In this document: positions 1 through 8,207 of the stretch, one piece after another
How positions within the stretch are numbered: position 1 is the first letter of the stretch
Layout of the letters: every line of letters starts with the position of its first letter
From: Vallitalea pronyensis
Lineage (GTDB): Bacteria; Bacillota; Clostridia; Lachnospirales; Vallitaleaceae
Assembly: GCF_018141445.1 (NCBI RefSeq)
Contig: NZ_CP058649.1
Span: 4,545,001 to 4,609,000, forward strand
Reading direction: 5' to 3'
Length of the DNA stretch: 64,000 bases
Made by a program: the position numbers and the translations under genes
The notes under the pieces: model-generated
The model's database searches: none
What the model saw: the letters and a program-made list of their open reading frames with translations, nothing else
Told to the model about the DNA's origin: nothing

Positions 1-803
1 GAACCCGTTACTATCCCAACCGTGGAATAGCTATCGCACATACCAGACCCACAGCTAACATATAGTAAATCATTCTCATTATTAACATTAAATGTGGCTC
101 TAGGTTTATGAACATGTCCACTTAAATACATATCTATATTATGATCTGAAAGATTGTTTTCAAATCTTTTCTGTTCTTCTATAGCTAGACATTCAATGCT
201 ATGATGTCCAACTGCTACATTTAAGTTTTCATTATTAATATTTTTTAATGCATTTCGTAACTTTTTTTGACCAATTATTAATTTCTTATGACTATCCTCT
301 CCATCAATACCACTTATTAAACAAGTATTTATATGTATGATATTATAATTCTCTCTACATGCCACATAATGAAGTTCCTCTTGTTTATAGCCATGTCCCA
401 TTAACTTATTATAAAAATTAAAGTATTCGTCTTGTCCTGACAATAAATCATTATATATTTCAGTATCAAGCGTATCCACTTCATCAGATGGATTTTCTAA
501 GCTACAAATTCCATTAATAAGTATTTTTCTTTTTTGACTTCTTTTTACATCGTGATTACCTGGTACTATAAAAAGGTTAGTGTTACTTATTTTCAACTCA
601 TTTAATATGTTACTTATGAATTCAATGAGTTCATCTGTATATGGTTCACCTCTATATCTAATATCACCAGTAATAACAATAAAGTTATACGATTGCTCTA
701 TGGATTTAAGATAGTCAATAGTTTTCTCTCTCATTACTGTTGTATTGTAATTATCAAAATTATAATGTATATCCGATATATGAATCCAATTAATTCTCGT
801 CAT
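1..803 (-). CDS. Calcineurin-like metallophosphoesterase, 3' end cut by window edge
   Basis: The reading frame starts with ATG at 803, behind the ribosome binding site GAGGGTGG, and stays open to base 1, giving at least 267 residues. All metallophosphoesterase signature blocks are present: D11-x-H13, the GD pair at 46-47, GNHD at 82-85, a GHH block further on, and the GHVH block with H230 and H232. Such proteins hydrolyse phosphomono- or phosphodiesters, including nucleic acids and cyclic nucleotides, at a two-metal centre. No signal peptide is visible, so it is probably cytosolic. The substrate cannot be told from sequence. It lies at the edge of an AT-rich accessory region beside a HEPN-like gene, so a role in phage or element conflict is possible but not shown. 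Confidence 0.85.
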   Translation of the reverse strand, partial: MTRINWIHISDIHYNFDNYNTTVMREKTIDYLKSIEQSYNFIVITGDIRYRGEPYTDELIEFISNILNELKISNTNLFIVPGNHDVKRSQKRKILINGICSLENPSDEVDTLDTEIYNDLLSGQDEYFNFYNKLMGHGYKQEELHYVACRENYNIIHINTCLISGIDGEDSHKKLIIGQKKLRNALKNINNENLNVAVGHHSIECLAIEEQKRFENNLSDHNIDMYLSGHVHKPRATFNVNNENDLLYVSCGSGMCDSYSTVGIVTG

Positions 804-1231
804 TAAGCCACCCTCTTCAATTAATTTAATTACAAAAAATTAATTCAATTTAAATTTAATATAATTATATCTAATAAGAGCATAATTATCAATGAAAAGG
901 GCAGATATAAAGAGTGAGTTTGTATTATAAGAGAATCTTGAACTGAACAACTAATTAGTACATTGAGAACCATTTATTGCCCATAGGGCAATATTCTAAA
1001 AAGAAGTCGCCCAAAGGGCGATAAAGAAAGGGGGGAGGTTTTGGGTTTGTTCTTCGAAGTCTTCCTGTGAGTTGCTCTGGGGTCAACATATTACTCTAGG
1101 CTATATACCAGCACTATATGTACATTGTATACATGCTGTGTATTATAATTTTATTATTAAGTAGAGAACCTTATCAGTTAGAGGAATTATTATTTAATAG
1201 TAATAGCTATTAGATAAATCATACTTAGTAA
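804..1231. other. AT-rich gap with a decayed copy of the channel leader
   Basis: No intact gene is visible. The stretch holds two small GC-rich hairpins of the same design: ATTGCCC-ata-GGGCAAT at 976-992 and TCGCCC-aaa-GGGCGA at 1007-1021. The second begins a diverged copy of the leader found upstream of both channel genes further on. After about 1145 the sequence is plain AT-rich DNA. Confidence 0.6.
1006..1145 (+). repeat. Diverged third copy of the channel-gene leader
   Basis: This matches the start of the leader at 5221-5350 in the same orientation. Shared blocks are GTCGCCCAAAGGGCGATA, a G-rich purine tract followed by GGTTTT, GTTCTTCGAAG, CTTCCTGTG and ATTGTATAC. Point changes and small gaps occur between them, so it is older than the two near-identical copies. 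No channel gene follows it. It may be the remnant of a lost third unit, or an independent copy of a structured RNA or recombination site. Confidence 0.6.
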
Positions 1232-1632
1232 TTAAGCATTGATTATTCCTAAGATAATCTCACCATCATGATAAAATTCTACTATTTTCTTTTTATCTTT
1301 TGAGAATATCCAAGTATTAAAACTTACAGCAGTCACATCATCAATTACGTTTAAAATTGATGTTAGTTTAGAAGTATTTTAGGATGATTTATCTCATCCC
1401 ATACAATAATAATGTCTTCATTATTACCTCCAATGAAATCAATAATACTATCAATAAAATTCTCTGTATCCATACATTTTTTTACTGTTTTCAATTTAAC
1501 CCAGTTGATTCTTCCCCAGTTTGTAAGAGAAAATGTTTCAAATAATTCTTTTAATAATTGTTCCTTTTGAGTATTAGATAATATTTTGTAATTATCTTGT
1601 AGTGCTTCCAAACACTCATCTAAAAGCGTCAT
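1232..1632 (-). pseudogene. Small immunity-like protein gene with a frameshift
   Basis: The ATG at 1632 gives an 89-residue product that stops at 1363. In another frame the sequence then reads on smoothly: a segment containing DDVTAVSFNTWIF and EFYHDGEIILGI runs to a stop at 1232. Adding one A to the short A-run at 1377-1380 would join both parts into one protein of about 133 residues. The compact, acidic, globular look with a conserved-looking C-terminus recalls immunity proteins of toxin systems, but I do not recognise a named family. It is either a recent pseudogene or a one-base sequence error. The next gene upstream on this strand is the left channel copy, behind a strong hairpin. Confidence 0.6.
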
Positions 1633-1661
1633 TTATATCTCCTCTTTCATATATAACTTTT

Positions 1662-1791
1662 AAGATTACTCATCCCCTCCACATATAGGGTGATAACTAA
1701 GCAAAAACAGAATTTCGTCCCCTAGGCTAGTAAAAGCCAATTCTTATTTTGCTTAGTTATCACCCTATATGTTGAGGGGGCGACTAATCTT
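1662..1791. repeat. 130-bp hairpin element (MITE-like)
   Basis: Two arms of about 55 nt (1662-1716 and 1737-1791) pair almost perfectly around a 20-nt loop. The core, containing ATATAGGGTGATAACTAAGC and its complement, is uninterrupted, and outer AAGATTA/TAATCTT ends match as well. It is much longer than a normal terminator and lacks a clear U-tract. Length and symmetry fit a miniature inverted-repeat element, although no transposase is nearby. It could also insulate the left channel gene from the small gene downstream. Confidence 0.7.
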
Positions 1792-1833
1792 TGAATAATT
1801 AAAGGATTAATAAATAACAGAAATAGTATATAT

Positions 1834-2661
1834 TTATTCCCTGGCATTATTACTTAATTTATTGAAAATTGAGCTAATAAAAAGCCCAATAATAATTATA
1901 CCTAATACTGACTCCAAGCCAACTAGAAGTCTCGCCCTATTTGTAATCGGCACAATGTCACCATAACCTAGTGTTGTAATTGTCACCATACTTAAGTATA
2001 GCATTCGTTTATATGTTCCCTTTAAACCATAAGGAAGCCCATTCAAACTATCTACAAAGATTTTAAGTTTTCTAGATACTTCCATGGGTAACTTTATACT
2101 ACACACCTTATTTTCCTTGATCGTAAAAATTCTATCTAATTCAATCTTAGAGTAACCTAAGTCAGTCAAATTAGTGGGCGTCTCGTTTATAAGCCTAAAA
2201 TAAAAAGTATGAATTTCACTATTACTTTTCAAACTTCCTCCATAACTATGTAATTGAAATTTATCATTTGTTTGAATCCACCCAGTAGCCGATGTCCCTT
2301 TATTAAATAAATACACTACAAGACTTATATTTAAGTTTCTACCATCTGCATTAAAATCAGTAACATATAAATCGTTGATATCTAAAATCCAGCCTTGTTC
2401 ATCATCTAAATATGCAGTTTGTCCATTATTTATATCAATAAAATTTTTCTTTATTGATAATTCAATTTCATCTTTTATGTATTTATATGTATCTTGAACA
2501 GAGTTCTCATATTTGATGGTTGTATGATAAAATTCATCACTATAAAGAGTAAAAAGCCCCGAAAAAACAAGTATAAAACCTATGTATATGCAAAGAAAAA
2601 TGAATCCAGTATTTTTAGTTAAAACACTCTTTGTAAAATTAATCTTTTTTATTCTAGCCAT
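1834..2661 (-). CDS. Two-TM potassium channel-like protein, left copy
   Basis: The 275-residue product has a first membrane helix at about 16-38 and a long extracytoplasmic region at about 40-205. A pore helix follows, then the filter TTLGYGD at 229-235, a second helix at about 246-267 and a very short tail. The filter is the classic potassium-selective sequence, so K+ conductance is likely. There is no cytosolic RCK or cyclic-nucleotide domain. That leaves the large outer domain as the only obvious sensor or partner-binding part, and I do not recognise its fold. The start follows AAAGGAG. The protein is identical to the product of 5448-6275. It faces away from the HEPN-like gene; its stop lies 43 bases from the 130-bp hairpin element. 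Confidence 0.85.
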   Translation of the reverse strand: MARIKKINFTKSVLTKNTGFIFLCIYIGFILVFSGLFTLYSDEFYHTTIKYENSVQDTYKYIKDEIELSIKKNFIDINNGQTAYLDDEQGWILDINDLYVTDFNADGRNLNISLVVYLFNKGTSATGWIQTNDKFQLHSYGGSLKSNSEIHTFYFRLINETPTNLTDLGYSKIELDRIFTIKENKVCSIKLPMEVSRKLKIFVDSLNGLPYGLKGTYKRMLYLSMVTITTLGYGDIVPITNRARLLVGLESVLGIIIIGLFISSIFNKLSNNARE

Positions 2662-2941
2662 TATTTCGCTCCTTTATCTGTTGTGGTCAAGTCTGCGAAT
2701 GGTTCTAAGAGCATTCGGCAGGGAAAAGCTTCTGAGAATCTTTCGGTGAGAAGTCATAAAGATACATATCGTATACAATATACATACAATCTTGTCTATA
2801 GCTACTACAGCGCCATCCACAGGAAGGCTTCGAAGAACAACCCCAAAAACCTCTCCCTCTTCTTTTTCATTATCGCCCTTTGGGCGACTATATCTATACT
2901 TACAACAAAAGTAACTTACTTAATGGCCGTGAAACCTTATT
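2662..2941 (-). other. Conserved leader of the left channel gene
   Basis: A 280-bp non-coding stretch precedes the channel start and is the mirror of 5168-5447. It is noticeably richer in GC and in short inverted repeats than the flanks, for example TCGCCC/GGGCGA and CTTCGAAG. The distal part of the same sequence recurs in diverged form at 1006-1145. Conservation without a plausible frame suggests a promoter plus a structured leader RNA. No known riboswitch class was matched. Confidence 0.5.
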
Positions 2942-2959
2942 TAAGAAAACATACGTAAA

Positions 2960-3000
2960 TGCTATTAAAAGAGCTAATAATTCTGTATGATTTAATAGCA
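2960..3000. terminator. Hairpin at the inner edge of the left arm
   Basis: TGCTATTAAA at 2960-2969 pairs perfectly with TTTAATAGCA at 2991-3000 around a 21-nt loop. It lies between the inverted repeat and the promoter region of the HEPN-like gene. The stem is AU-rich, so termination strength is doubtful. It may simply mark the junction of the repeat. Confidence 0.35.
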
Positions 3001-3206
3001 TATATTGATTTTAGGTTTTATTATGATAAAATTATACATATCAATTTTTTTGTTGTTATAATATATAGATAAATAAAATTATTGGTTTATGGTACAGTTA
3101 TTGCAGAAATAATATTAACATACAACGAAGAATAGTAGTTTATCAATATCACCGACAGAGATTATTTTGTCGCACGTTACTTTAGATTATTCAGAATGGA
3201 GGATGT

Positions 3207-5117
3207 ATGGCGGGAATTAAATTCAATTCAAAATATGGTATGGCTTGTGGCTGGGAGCTTAATAAGATTGTAAAAAAAGTTAAGGAAAATGCTATTGAAT
3301 CTGAGTGGTCTATCACAGATTTAATTGATTTCTACAATATTTTGAAATATATACATATCAAGCAATTTAGTGACTATATAGTTCAAAAAACAGATATTGA
3401 AATAAGGACATATGAGAAAAAGATACACCATAAAATAGGTCATTTCATAAACAAGTATAAAAATGACTATATCAATTTTCACGATAACATAGCCTCTAAT
3501 AGTACTGATGATTTTTGGGAAATATTTGAAAAATATAAGTTATATAAGAAAGTGAAAAATAGTGACTTTAGAGCATTTCTTAATAAAGATAATGTTCACG
3601 TATATTCAATACTCAAGTTTAAGCAATTAGCAAAGCATTTTGATAGTGAGATCAAAGAGGTAATATTAACTGATTCTAGCAATGCAAAGATTATTCTGTC
3701 AAAATATATTAAAGAAGATAATTTATATTTACCTTCATCTTTGACTGAAACAGAGATTTATAGTTTAATTGATGAATATATTGATTCACCACAAGTTAAT
3801 ATAAATACATTACGGCAGATAATTACGTATCCCGTAGGTAAGGGGCTTAATATACCTGATAAAATCAAGTTACATGCTATGAGAAAAGAAAAAATAGAAG
3901 AAAGTAAATTATTTAATGATGGAACTGGTATTAAAACTCGTGTAATGATATCATATCCAAACGACCAAGAAGAAGTAGTAATAATTACGATGAATGATAA
4001 TACTGCAAATATAAACATAAGTCTAAAATGGATTAAGGAGAACTTAGATTATCCAACACTTTGGAACAATTTTATTTATATTTTTAGTTTTGTGGATATT
4101 AAAATGCGACTGCAATTCGTCTCAAAGACAAGTGATATGGGTGTATTAGAATCACTAATGCACCCTAAAGAAGAACACCTTTATACTACTTCGTTTTCTT
4201 TTAGATATAATAAAATGCTTTCAAATGCGGAGATATATAGCTATATAAAAGTGCTAAATGATTTTGATATAAGATTGGAAGATATGATTGAATGGTTCTT
4301 TAGTAAGTATCTTAAAGATGAATTTAAAATCAGTAATTTTATAGTTAAAATGCCATCTAAAGAAACTTCATATTTTGAAAAGTGTAGAACTATTCTCCCT
4401 GAAATTGATAGAATCTTTAAGCAGTATAATCTTTTAGTTGAAGATGGCTTTATTGACCAAGAACTGATTCAAATGTCATCATCAAGTGTTAAAAGCAAAG
4501 ATATTAAGTCTTTAATTGAAAAGAAGTATGTCTATTCTACAAGTGATTGGTATAAAAGAGCCTCACATTTATTGTTTTCTGACCAGAGTAGTATTTTTTA
4601 TATGCCAAATAAAGAAGATAATTACGAGAACTTCTTAGATTTAATGATATCTGAACATTTGAAGAAGAATGATTTTGAAGAATATCAGTTGCAAGATATG
4701 GAATGGTTATTTGAGAATAATTTAATTTGTGAAGATAAAGAGGGTTATTTAGAATTCATTGACCAGAAAGTCATATATATTTTAAAAGAACTTTTTTATG
4801 AGGAAGTAATAAACTATTGGCACTATCCTGATAATATAAGACGAGTGATAGAGGGTCTATATAACCAAAACTTCGTTAATCTTAAGAGTAGCTTATTTTC
4901 AAAAAATGAACAAGATTATTTTGATTACTATCTTAATAAGTCTAAATTCACAAATGGTCATGATATTCGAAATAAGTATCTCCATGGAACTAATAGCAAT
5001 AATGAAAAACAATATAAAACAGATTACCACATAATTTTGAAACTGATTGTAATCGTTGTTATTAAAATTAATGATGACCTATGTATCAAAGAGGATTACA
5101 TGAGTAATTCTCAATAG
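3207..5117 (+). CDS. Large protein with C-terminal HEPN-like RNxxxH motif, unknown function
   Basis: The 636-residue product starts at ATG behind GGAGG. It has no signal peptide or membrane helix and looks largely alpha-helical, with many Lys, Asp, Ile and Tyr residues. Near the end, R588-N589-K-Y-L-H593 fits the R-x4-H motif (often RNxxxH) of HEPN ribonucleases, followed by a hydrophobic helix, as in C-terminal HEPN domains of abortive infection proteins. The rest matches no family I know. It is very AT-rich and sits exactly between the two inverted channel copies. Inference: it may be a sensor or RNase of a cassette whose membrane partner is the channel. That the motif marks a real HEPN domain is plausible but unproven. 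Confidence 0.5.
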   Translation: MAGIKFNSKYGMACGWELNKIVKKVKENAIESEWSITDLIDFYNILKYIHIKQFSDYIVQKTDIEIRTYEKKIHHKIGHFINKYKNDYINFHDNIASNSTDDFWEIFEKYKLYKKVKNSDFRAFLNKDNVHVYSILKFKQLAKHFDSEIKEVILTDSSNAKIILSKYIKEDNLYLPSSLTETEIYSLIDEYIDSPQVNINTLRQIITYPVGKGLNIPDKIKLHAMRKEKIEESKLFNDGTGIKTRVMISYPNDQEEVVIITMNDNTANINISLKWIKENLDYPTLWNNFIYIFSFVDIKMRLQFVSKTSDMGVLESLMHPKEEHLYTTSFSFRYNKMLSNAEIYSYIKVLNDFDIRLEDMIEWFFSKYLKDEFKISNFIVKMPSKETSYFEKCRTILPEIDRIFKQYNLLVEDGFIDQELIQMSSSSVKSKDIKSLIEKKYVYSTSDWYKRASHLLFSDQSSIFYMPNKEDNYENFLDLMISEHLKKNDFEEYQLQDMEWLFENNLICEDKEGYLEFIDQKVIYILKELFYEEVINYWHYPDNIRRVIEGLYNQNFVNLKSSLFSKNEQDYFDYYLNKSKFTNGHDIRNKYLHGTNSNNEKQYKTDYHIILKLIVIVVIKINDDLCIKEDYMSNSQ

Positions 5118-5167
5118 GAGTCTATACTAAGTATAATACTTGTATATCTTTTTATATACTGTAAATG

Positions 5168-5447
5168 AATAAGGTTTCATGATCATTAAGTAAGTTACTT
5201 TTGTTGTAAGTATAGATATAGTCGCCCAAAGGGCGATAATGAAAAAGAAGAGGGAGAGGTTTTTGGGGTTGTTCTTCGAAGCCTTCCTGTGGATGGCGCT
5301 GTAGTAGCTATAGACAAGATTGTATGTATATTGTATACGATATGTATCTTTATGACTTCTCACCGAAAGATTCTCAGAAGCTTTTCCCTGCCGAATGCTC
5401 TTAGAACCATTCGCAGACTTGACCACAACAGATAAAGGAGCGAAATA
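5168..5447 (+). other. Conserved leader of the right channel gene
   Basis: The 280-bp leader contains in order the hairpin TCGCCC-aaa-GGGCGA (5222-5236), a purine-rich tract, CTTCGAAG, and ATTGTATAC. Near the gene come the inverted pair GAATG/CATTC (about 5393-5412) and the ribosome binding site AAAGGAG. A weak frame on the opposite strand spans it, but lacks a ribosome binding site. It probably combines a promoter with a structured untranslated RNA. Confidence 0.5.
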
Positions 5448-6275
5448 ATGGCTAGAATAAAAAAGATTAATTTTACAAAGAGTGTTTTAACTAAAAATAC
5501 TGGATTCATTTTTCTTTGCATATACATAGGTTTTATACTTGTTTTTTCGGGGCTTTTTACTCTTTATAGTGATGAATTTTATCATACAACCATCAAATAT
5601 GAGAACTCTGTTCAAGATACATATAAATACATAAAAGATGAAATTGAATTATCAATAAAGAAAAATTTTATTGATATAAATAATGGACAAACTGCATATT
5701 TAGATGATGAACAAGGCTGGATTTTAGATATCAACGATTTATATGTTACTGATTTTAATGCAGATGGTAGAAACTTAAATATAAGTCTTGTAGTGTATTT
5801 ATTTAATAAAGGGACATCGGCTACTGGGTGGATTCAAACAAATGATAAATTTCAATTACATAGTTATGGAGGAAGTTTGAAAAGTAATAGTGAAATTCAT
5901 ACTTTTTATTTTAGGCTTATAAACGAGACGCCCACTAATTTGACTGACTTAGGTTACTCTAAGATTGAATTAGATAGAATTTTTACGATCAAGGAAAATA
6001 AGGTGTGTAGTATAAAGTTACCCATGGAAGTATCTAGAAAACTTAAAATCTTTGTAGATAGTTTGAATGGGCTTCCTTATGGTTTAAAGGGAACATATAA
6101 ACGAATGCTATACTTAAGTATGGTGACAATTACAACACTAGGTTATGGTGACATTGTGCCGATTACAAATAGGGCGAGACTTCTAGTTGGCTTGGAGTCA
6201 GTATTAGGTATAATTATTATTGGGCTTTTTATTAGCTCAATTTTCAATAAATTAAGTAATAATGCCAGGGAATAA
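5448..6275 (+). CDS. Two-TM potassium channel-like protein, right copy
   Basis: This is identical in protein sequence to the left copy, with the same start and ribosome binding site. Its transcription runs away from the HEPN-like gene end, in the same direction as that gene and 330 bases after it, so read-through could link the two. The filter TTLGYGD, with no cytosolic regulatory domain, suggests a simple K+ pore gated from outside or by a partner protein. In defence systems such pores can depolarise the cell, but no known system with this architecture comes to mind. An ordinary ion-homeostasis role is the alternative. Confidence 0.85.
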   Translation: MARIKKINFTKSVLTKNTGFIFLCIYIGFILVFSGLFTLYSDEFYHTTIKYENSVQDTYKYIKDEIELSIKKNFIDINNGQTAYLDDEQGWILDINDLYVTDFNADGRNLNISLVVYLFNKGTSATGWIQTNDKFQLHSYGGSLKSNSEIHTFYFRLINETPTNLTDLGYSKIELDRIFTIKENKVCSIKLPMEVSRKLKIFVDSLNGLPYGLKGTYKRMLYLSMVTITTLGYGDIVPITNRARLLVGLESVLGIIIIGLFISSIFNKLSNNARE

Positions 6276-6343
6276 ATATATACTATTTCTGTTTTGCTAT
6301 TTAAGTTTTATGCCGAAATATTATAGAAGCTTCAGAGATAATT

Positions 6344-7099
6344 TTACTGGCTCTTTACATCTTGTATATGCTTTTCTGACAGGCTAACAATACCTAACTT
6401 ATTACCGTGTTTGATAACATATTGGAAATTAGCGTGGGCATCTTCTTTATTTCCCTCTTGTTCATGGATTAAGCCTTGCCGGTATATCAGGTACATTCTT
6501 TGGCGTTTAGAAATATAAGGGCTTTCTAACAATCGTAATATTTTTTCTTTGGATTGCCGATAGTTTTGTTCAGCATAATATTTTTCGGCTATCATGATTT
6601 CAACGGCAACCACTAATTGTTTATTAATAGGAGATAACGTACTTATTTTATTATCGAATACATCTTTTGCTTTTTCTATTTCACCTAACTCATGATAGCA
6701 TCCAATAAGGTTAATATAATAGGCGAGCAGCGTTCCATTCTTAGTTGAAAGGTATGATAGGTCAATTAATTCTAAATCAATCAGTGCTTCTTGATATTTT
6801 CCTAAAGACATCAAACCTGCCGCTACATCTACATCAAAAATAGCATTGGCTCTTTTACTTTTGCCAGTTATTTTTCTTTGTTTAGCTATTTGAACTAAAA
6901 AGGCTTCTGGGTCACATGCATCATCCAATAGATTTATCCTTTTCCGATGTCGATGAAAGCTAATGCTAATATACAAAATAATCACAGTAATACAGGTTAA
7001 TAGCCATGCTAGTAAAGGTTTAACTCCTAGCATCATTAGCACTATAACTAATATAATCGTTAATATATAGAAAAAAACGTTGTAGCCAAATCGATTCAT
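6344..7099 (-). CDS. TPR-repeat membrane protein
   Basis: The 251-residue product has two adjacent N-terminal membrane helices (about 8-27 and 30-48) and a positively charged linker with RHRKR. A cytosolic domain of helical pairs follows, matching tetratricopeptide repeats, for example around 88-105, 125-145 and 205-232 with the A-x-x-x-F/Y spacing. TPR domains bind proteins or peptides. The start is supported by GGAAGAGAG upstream. It stands alone, ending 68 bases from the end of the right channel gene and facing it. The function is not known. Confidence 0.65.
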   Translation of the reverse strand: MNRFGYNVFFYILTIILVIVLMMLGVKPLLAWLLTCITVIILYISISFHRHRKRINLLDDACDPEAFLVQIAKQRKITGKSKRANAIFDVDVAAGLMSLGKYQEALIDLELIDLSYLSTKNGTLLAYYINLIGCYHELGEIEKAKDVFDNKISTLSPINKQLVVAVEIMIAEKYYAEQNYRQSKEKILRLLESPYISKRQRMYLIYRQGLIHEQEGNKEDAHANFQYVIKHGNKLGIVSLSEKHIQDVKSQ

Positions 7100-7510
7100 G
7101 TATTCTCTCTTCCTTTAAGACACATTTTCAAAAGCATCTACACTATAACATTGTTATACCTAGATTCTACGTCAAAATTGATTTGCTCTAATAATGAATA
7201 CATTACGAAGAATCTTAGAATTTACATCTATGATTATAGCATTTTACAAAACAATTTACAAAATATACTTTTATAATGACTTTTGAATCCCTCACATGAC
7301 TAACAAATTTCGTTGATATATTGAGGTCTATTTTACATCCTATCAGTAGTTCCTTAAGGCATATATTGCTATTTATTACATTATTGGACGTTAAGAAACA
7401 TGATATATTATCCCCTCTTTTCCATCAAAATACAATTACTCCTACAATAAATATGAAAATAAATCAGAATACCTTATTACTTTGTCAATACTAATAATAA
7501 ACGACAGTAA

Positions 7511-7541
7511 AAAGAAAGGGATTACATTCACGTCCCTTTCT
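7511..7541 (-). terminator. Orphan intrinsic terminator
   Basis: AAGAAAGGGA pairs perfectly over 10 bp with TCCCTTTCTT. On the minus strand the stem is followed by a T-run, so it would stop leftward transcripts. No clear gene ends here, which hints at an unannotated small RNA or a deleted gene. Confidence 0.55.
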
Positions 7542-7725
7542 TCAACTTGGGGTTAAGATGTGAGCGGTGGAAATTGCTATATTAAATAATCATACCACTC
7601 TTCGACCTAGTAGTAGCTGCCCTTTTATCATTTTTCTTATTAATACAACAACTTCCCCTATATTAAGTATAAGAAATGTATGATTTATTGTCAAGCATTT
7701 TACGCTTTTGTTATTAAATTTATAC

Positions 7726-7737
7726 AGCATATATGCT
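7726..7737. promoter_or_regulatory. 12-bp palindrome upstream of the XRE gene
   Basis: AGCATATATGCT is a perfect palindrome whose right end lies 56 bases before the start of the XRE-type regulator. Small XRE repressors often bind such sites to control themselves. This is inferred from position and symmetry only. Confidence 0.35.
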
Positions 7738-7793
7738 CTTGTTATTACTGAAACAAATATGTAAGTTAGATACATGGAAACTGGGGTGATAAA

Positions 7794-8132
7794 ATGAATG
7801 ATATAATAAATATTGTTGGTCATGCAGTAAGGCACTTTAGAACATCAAAAAATTTAAGTCAAGAGGAATTAGCTGATAGAGCACACGTTCATCCCACACA
7901 TATAGGAAGAATTGAACGAGGCGCAATTAATTGTACCATAGAAATGTTAAATAAAGTCATTACTGCTCTAGACATAAGCTTTGAAGATTTCTTTAAACAG
8001 ATACAACCTTCCTCTAAAACAGATAATGAAGTATTTCCAATTTTGATAGCCAAATTAATGGAACTAAATAAAGAGGAACAAGCATGTATATTAGATTTTG
8101 TTACAAACTACAAGTTAACGAAAAAAGAGTAG
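7794..8132 (+). CDS. XRE-family helix-turn-helix regulator
   Basis: The 112-residue protein carries a canonical Cro/C1-type HTH at about 8-65, with the run LSQEELADRAHVH and the GRIERG recognition end. A short C-terminal helical tail probably serves dimerisation. The start follows GGGGTGA. It is a single gene with its own terminator. Regulators of this size often control themselves, mobile elements or stress genes. No partner toxin gene is adjacent, so its target is unknown. Its place at the end of the accessory region may be meaningful. Confidence 0.85.
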   Translation: MNDIINIVGHAVRHFRTSKNLSQEELADRAHVHPTHIGRIERGAINCTIEMLNKVITALDISFEDFFKQIQPSSKTDNEVFPILIAKLMELNKEEQACILDFVTNYKLTKKE

Positions 8133-8156
8133 GGACTTCCCACTCTTATTTTTTTT
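8124..8156 (+). terminator. Terminator of the XRE gene
   Basis: The stem AAGAGT-a-GGG/CCC-ACTCTT is followed by a long T-run and overlaps the last codons of the regulator gene. Confidence 0.8.
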
Positions 8157-8207
8157 GCTAGGCGTAGGTATTCAAAGATTTTTCTTCTCCTATTTTAACA
8201 TGCATGA

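Larger units (their letters stand above)
1816..2941 (-). repeat. Left arm of a 1.1-kb near-identical inverted repeat
   Basis: Every position n in this arm pairs with position 8109-n of the right arm (5168-6293) without gaps. I find three mismatches, all within the inner 16 bases (2926, 2927 and 2929). The arm carries a complete channel gene and its 280-bp leader. Such identity implies recent duplication or ongoing gene conversion, and it would allow the 2.2-kb central segment to invert by homologous recombination. Confidence 0.93.
5168..6293 (+). repeat. Right arm of the 1.1-kb near-identical inverted repeat
   Basis: This is the mirror of 1816-2941. The inner end reads ATGATCAT, a perfect palindrome, where the left arm has ATGGCCGT; these are the only differences I find. 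The outer end stops 18 bases after the channel stop codon, so the duplicated unit is essentially leader plus gene. Confidence 0.93.
7100..7793. other. Long AT-rich intergenic region
   Basis: No convincing gene is visible in nearly 700 bases. It contains a leftward terminator at 7511-7541 with no obvious gene ahead of it, and a palindrome at 7726-7737 close to the XRE gene. A tiny leftward frame near 7590-7660 is too weak to call. Confidence 0.5.

Noticed and set aside
2683..2958. A 91-codon frame (GTG start) across the left channel leader, with its mirror at 5127-5426
   Set aside because: It has no ribosome binding site, runs antisense to the leader and has biased, low-quality composition. 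The same frame at both sites is explained by the duplication itself.
5168..5447. A c-di-AMP (ydaO-type) riboswitch in the K+ channel leader
   Set aside because: The idea fits the function of K+ channels, but the typical conserved blocks of that riboswitch are not present in any of the three copies.
1816..6293. The inverted repeat as an insertion sequence or composite transposon
   Set aside because: No transposase, no short terminal repeats and no target-site duplication are seen at the outer ends. The repeated unit is just a gene with its leader.
7590..7835. An 81-codon frame opposite the XRE gene start
   Set aside because: It begins inside the XRE gene on the opposite strand, lacks a ribosome binding site and overlaps the XRE promoter region.
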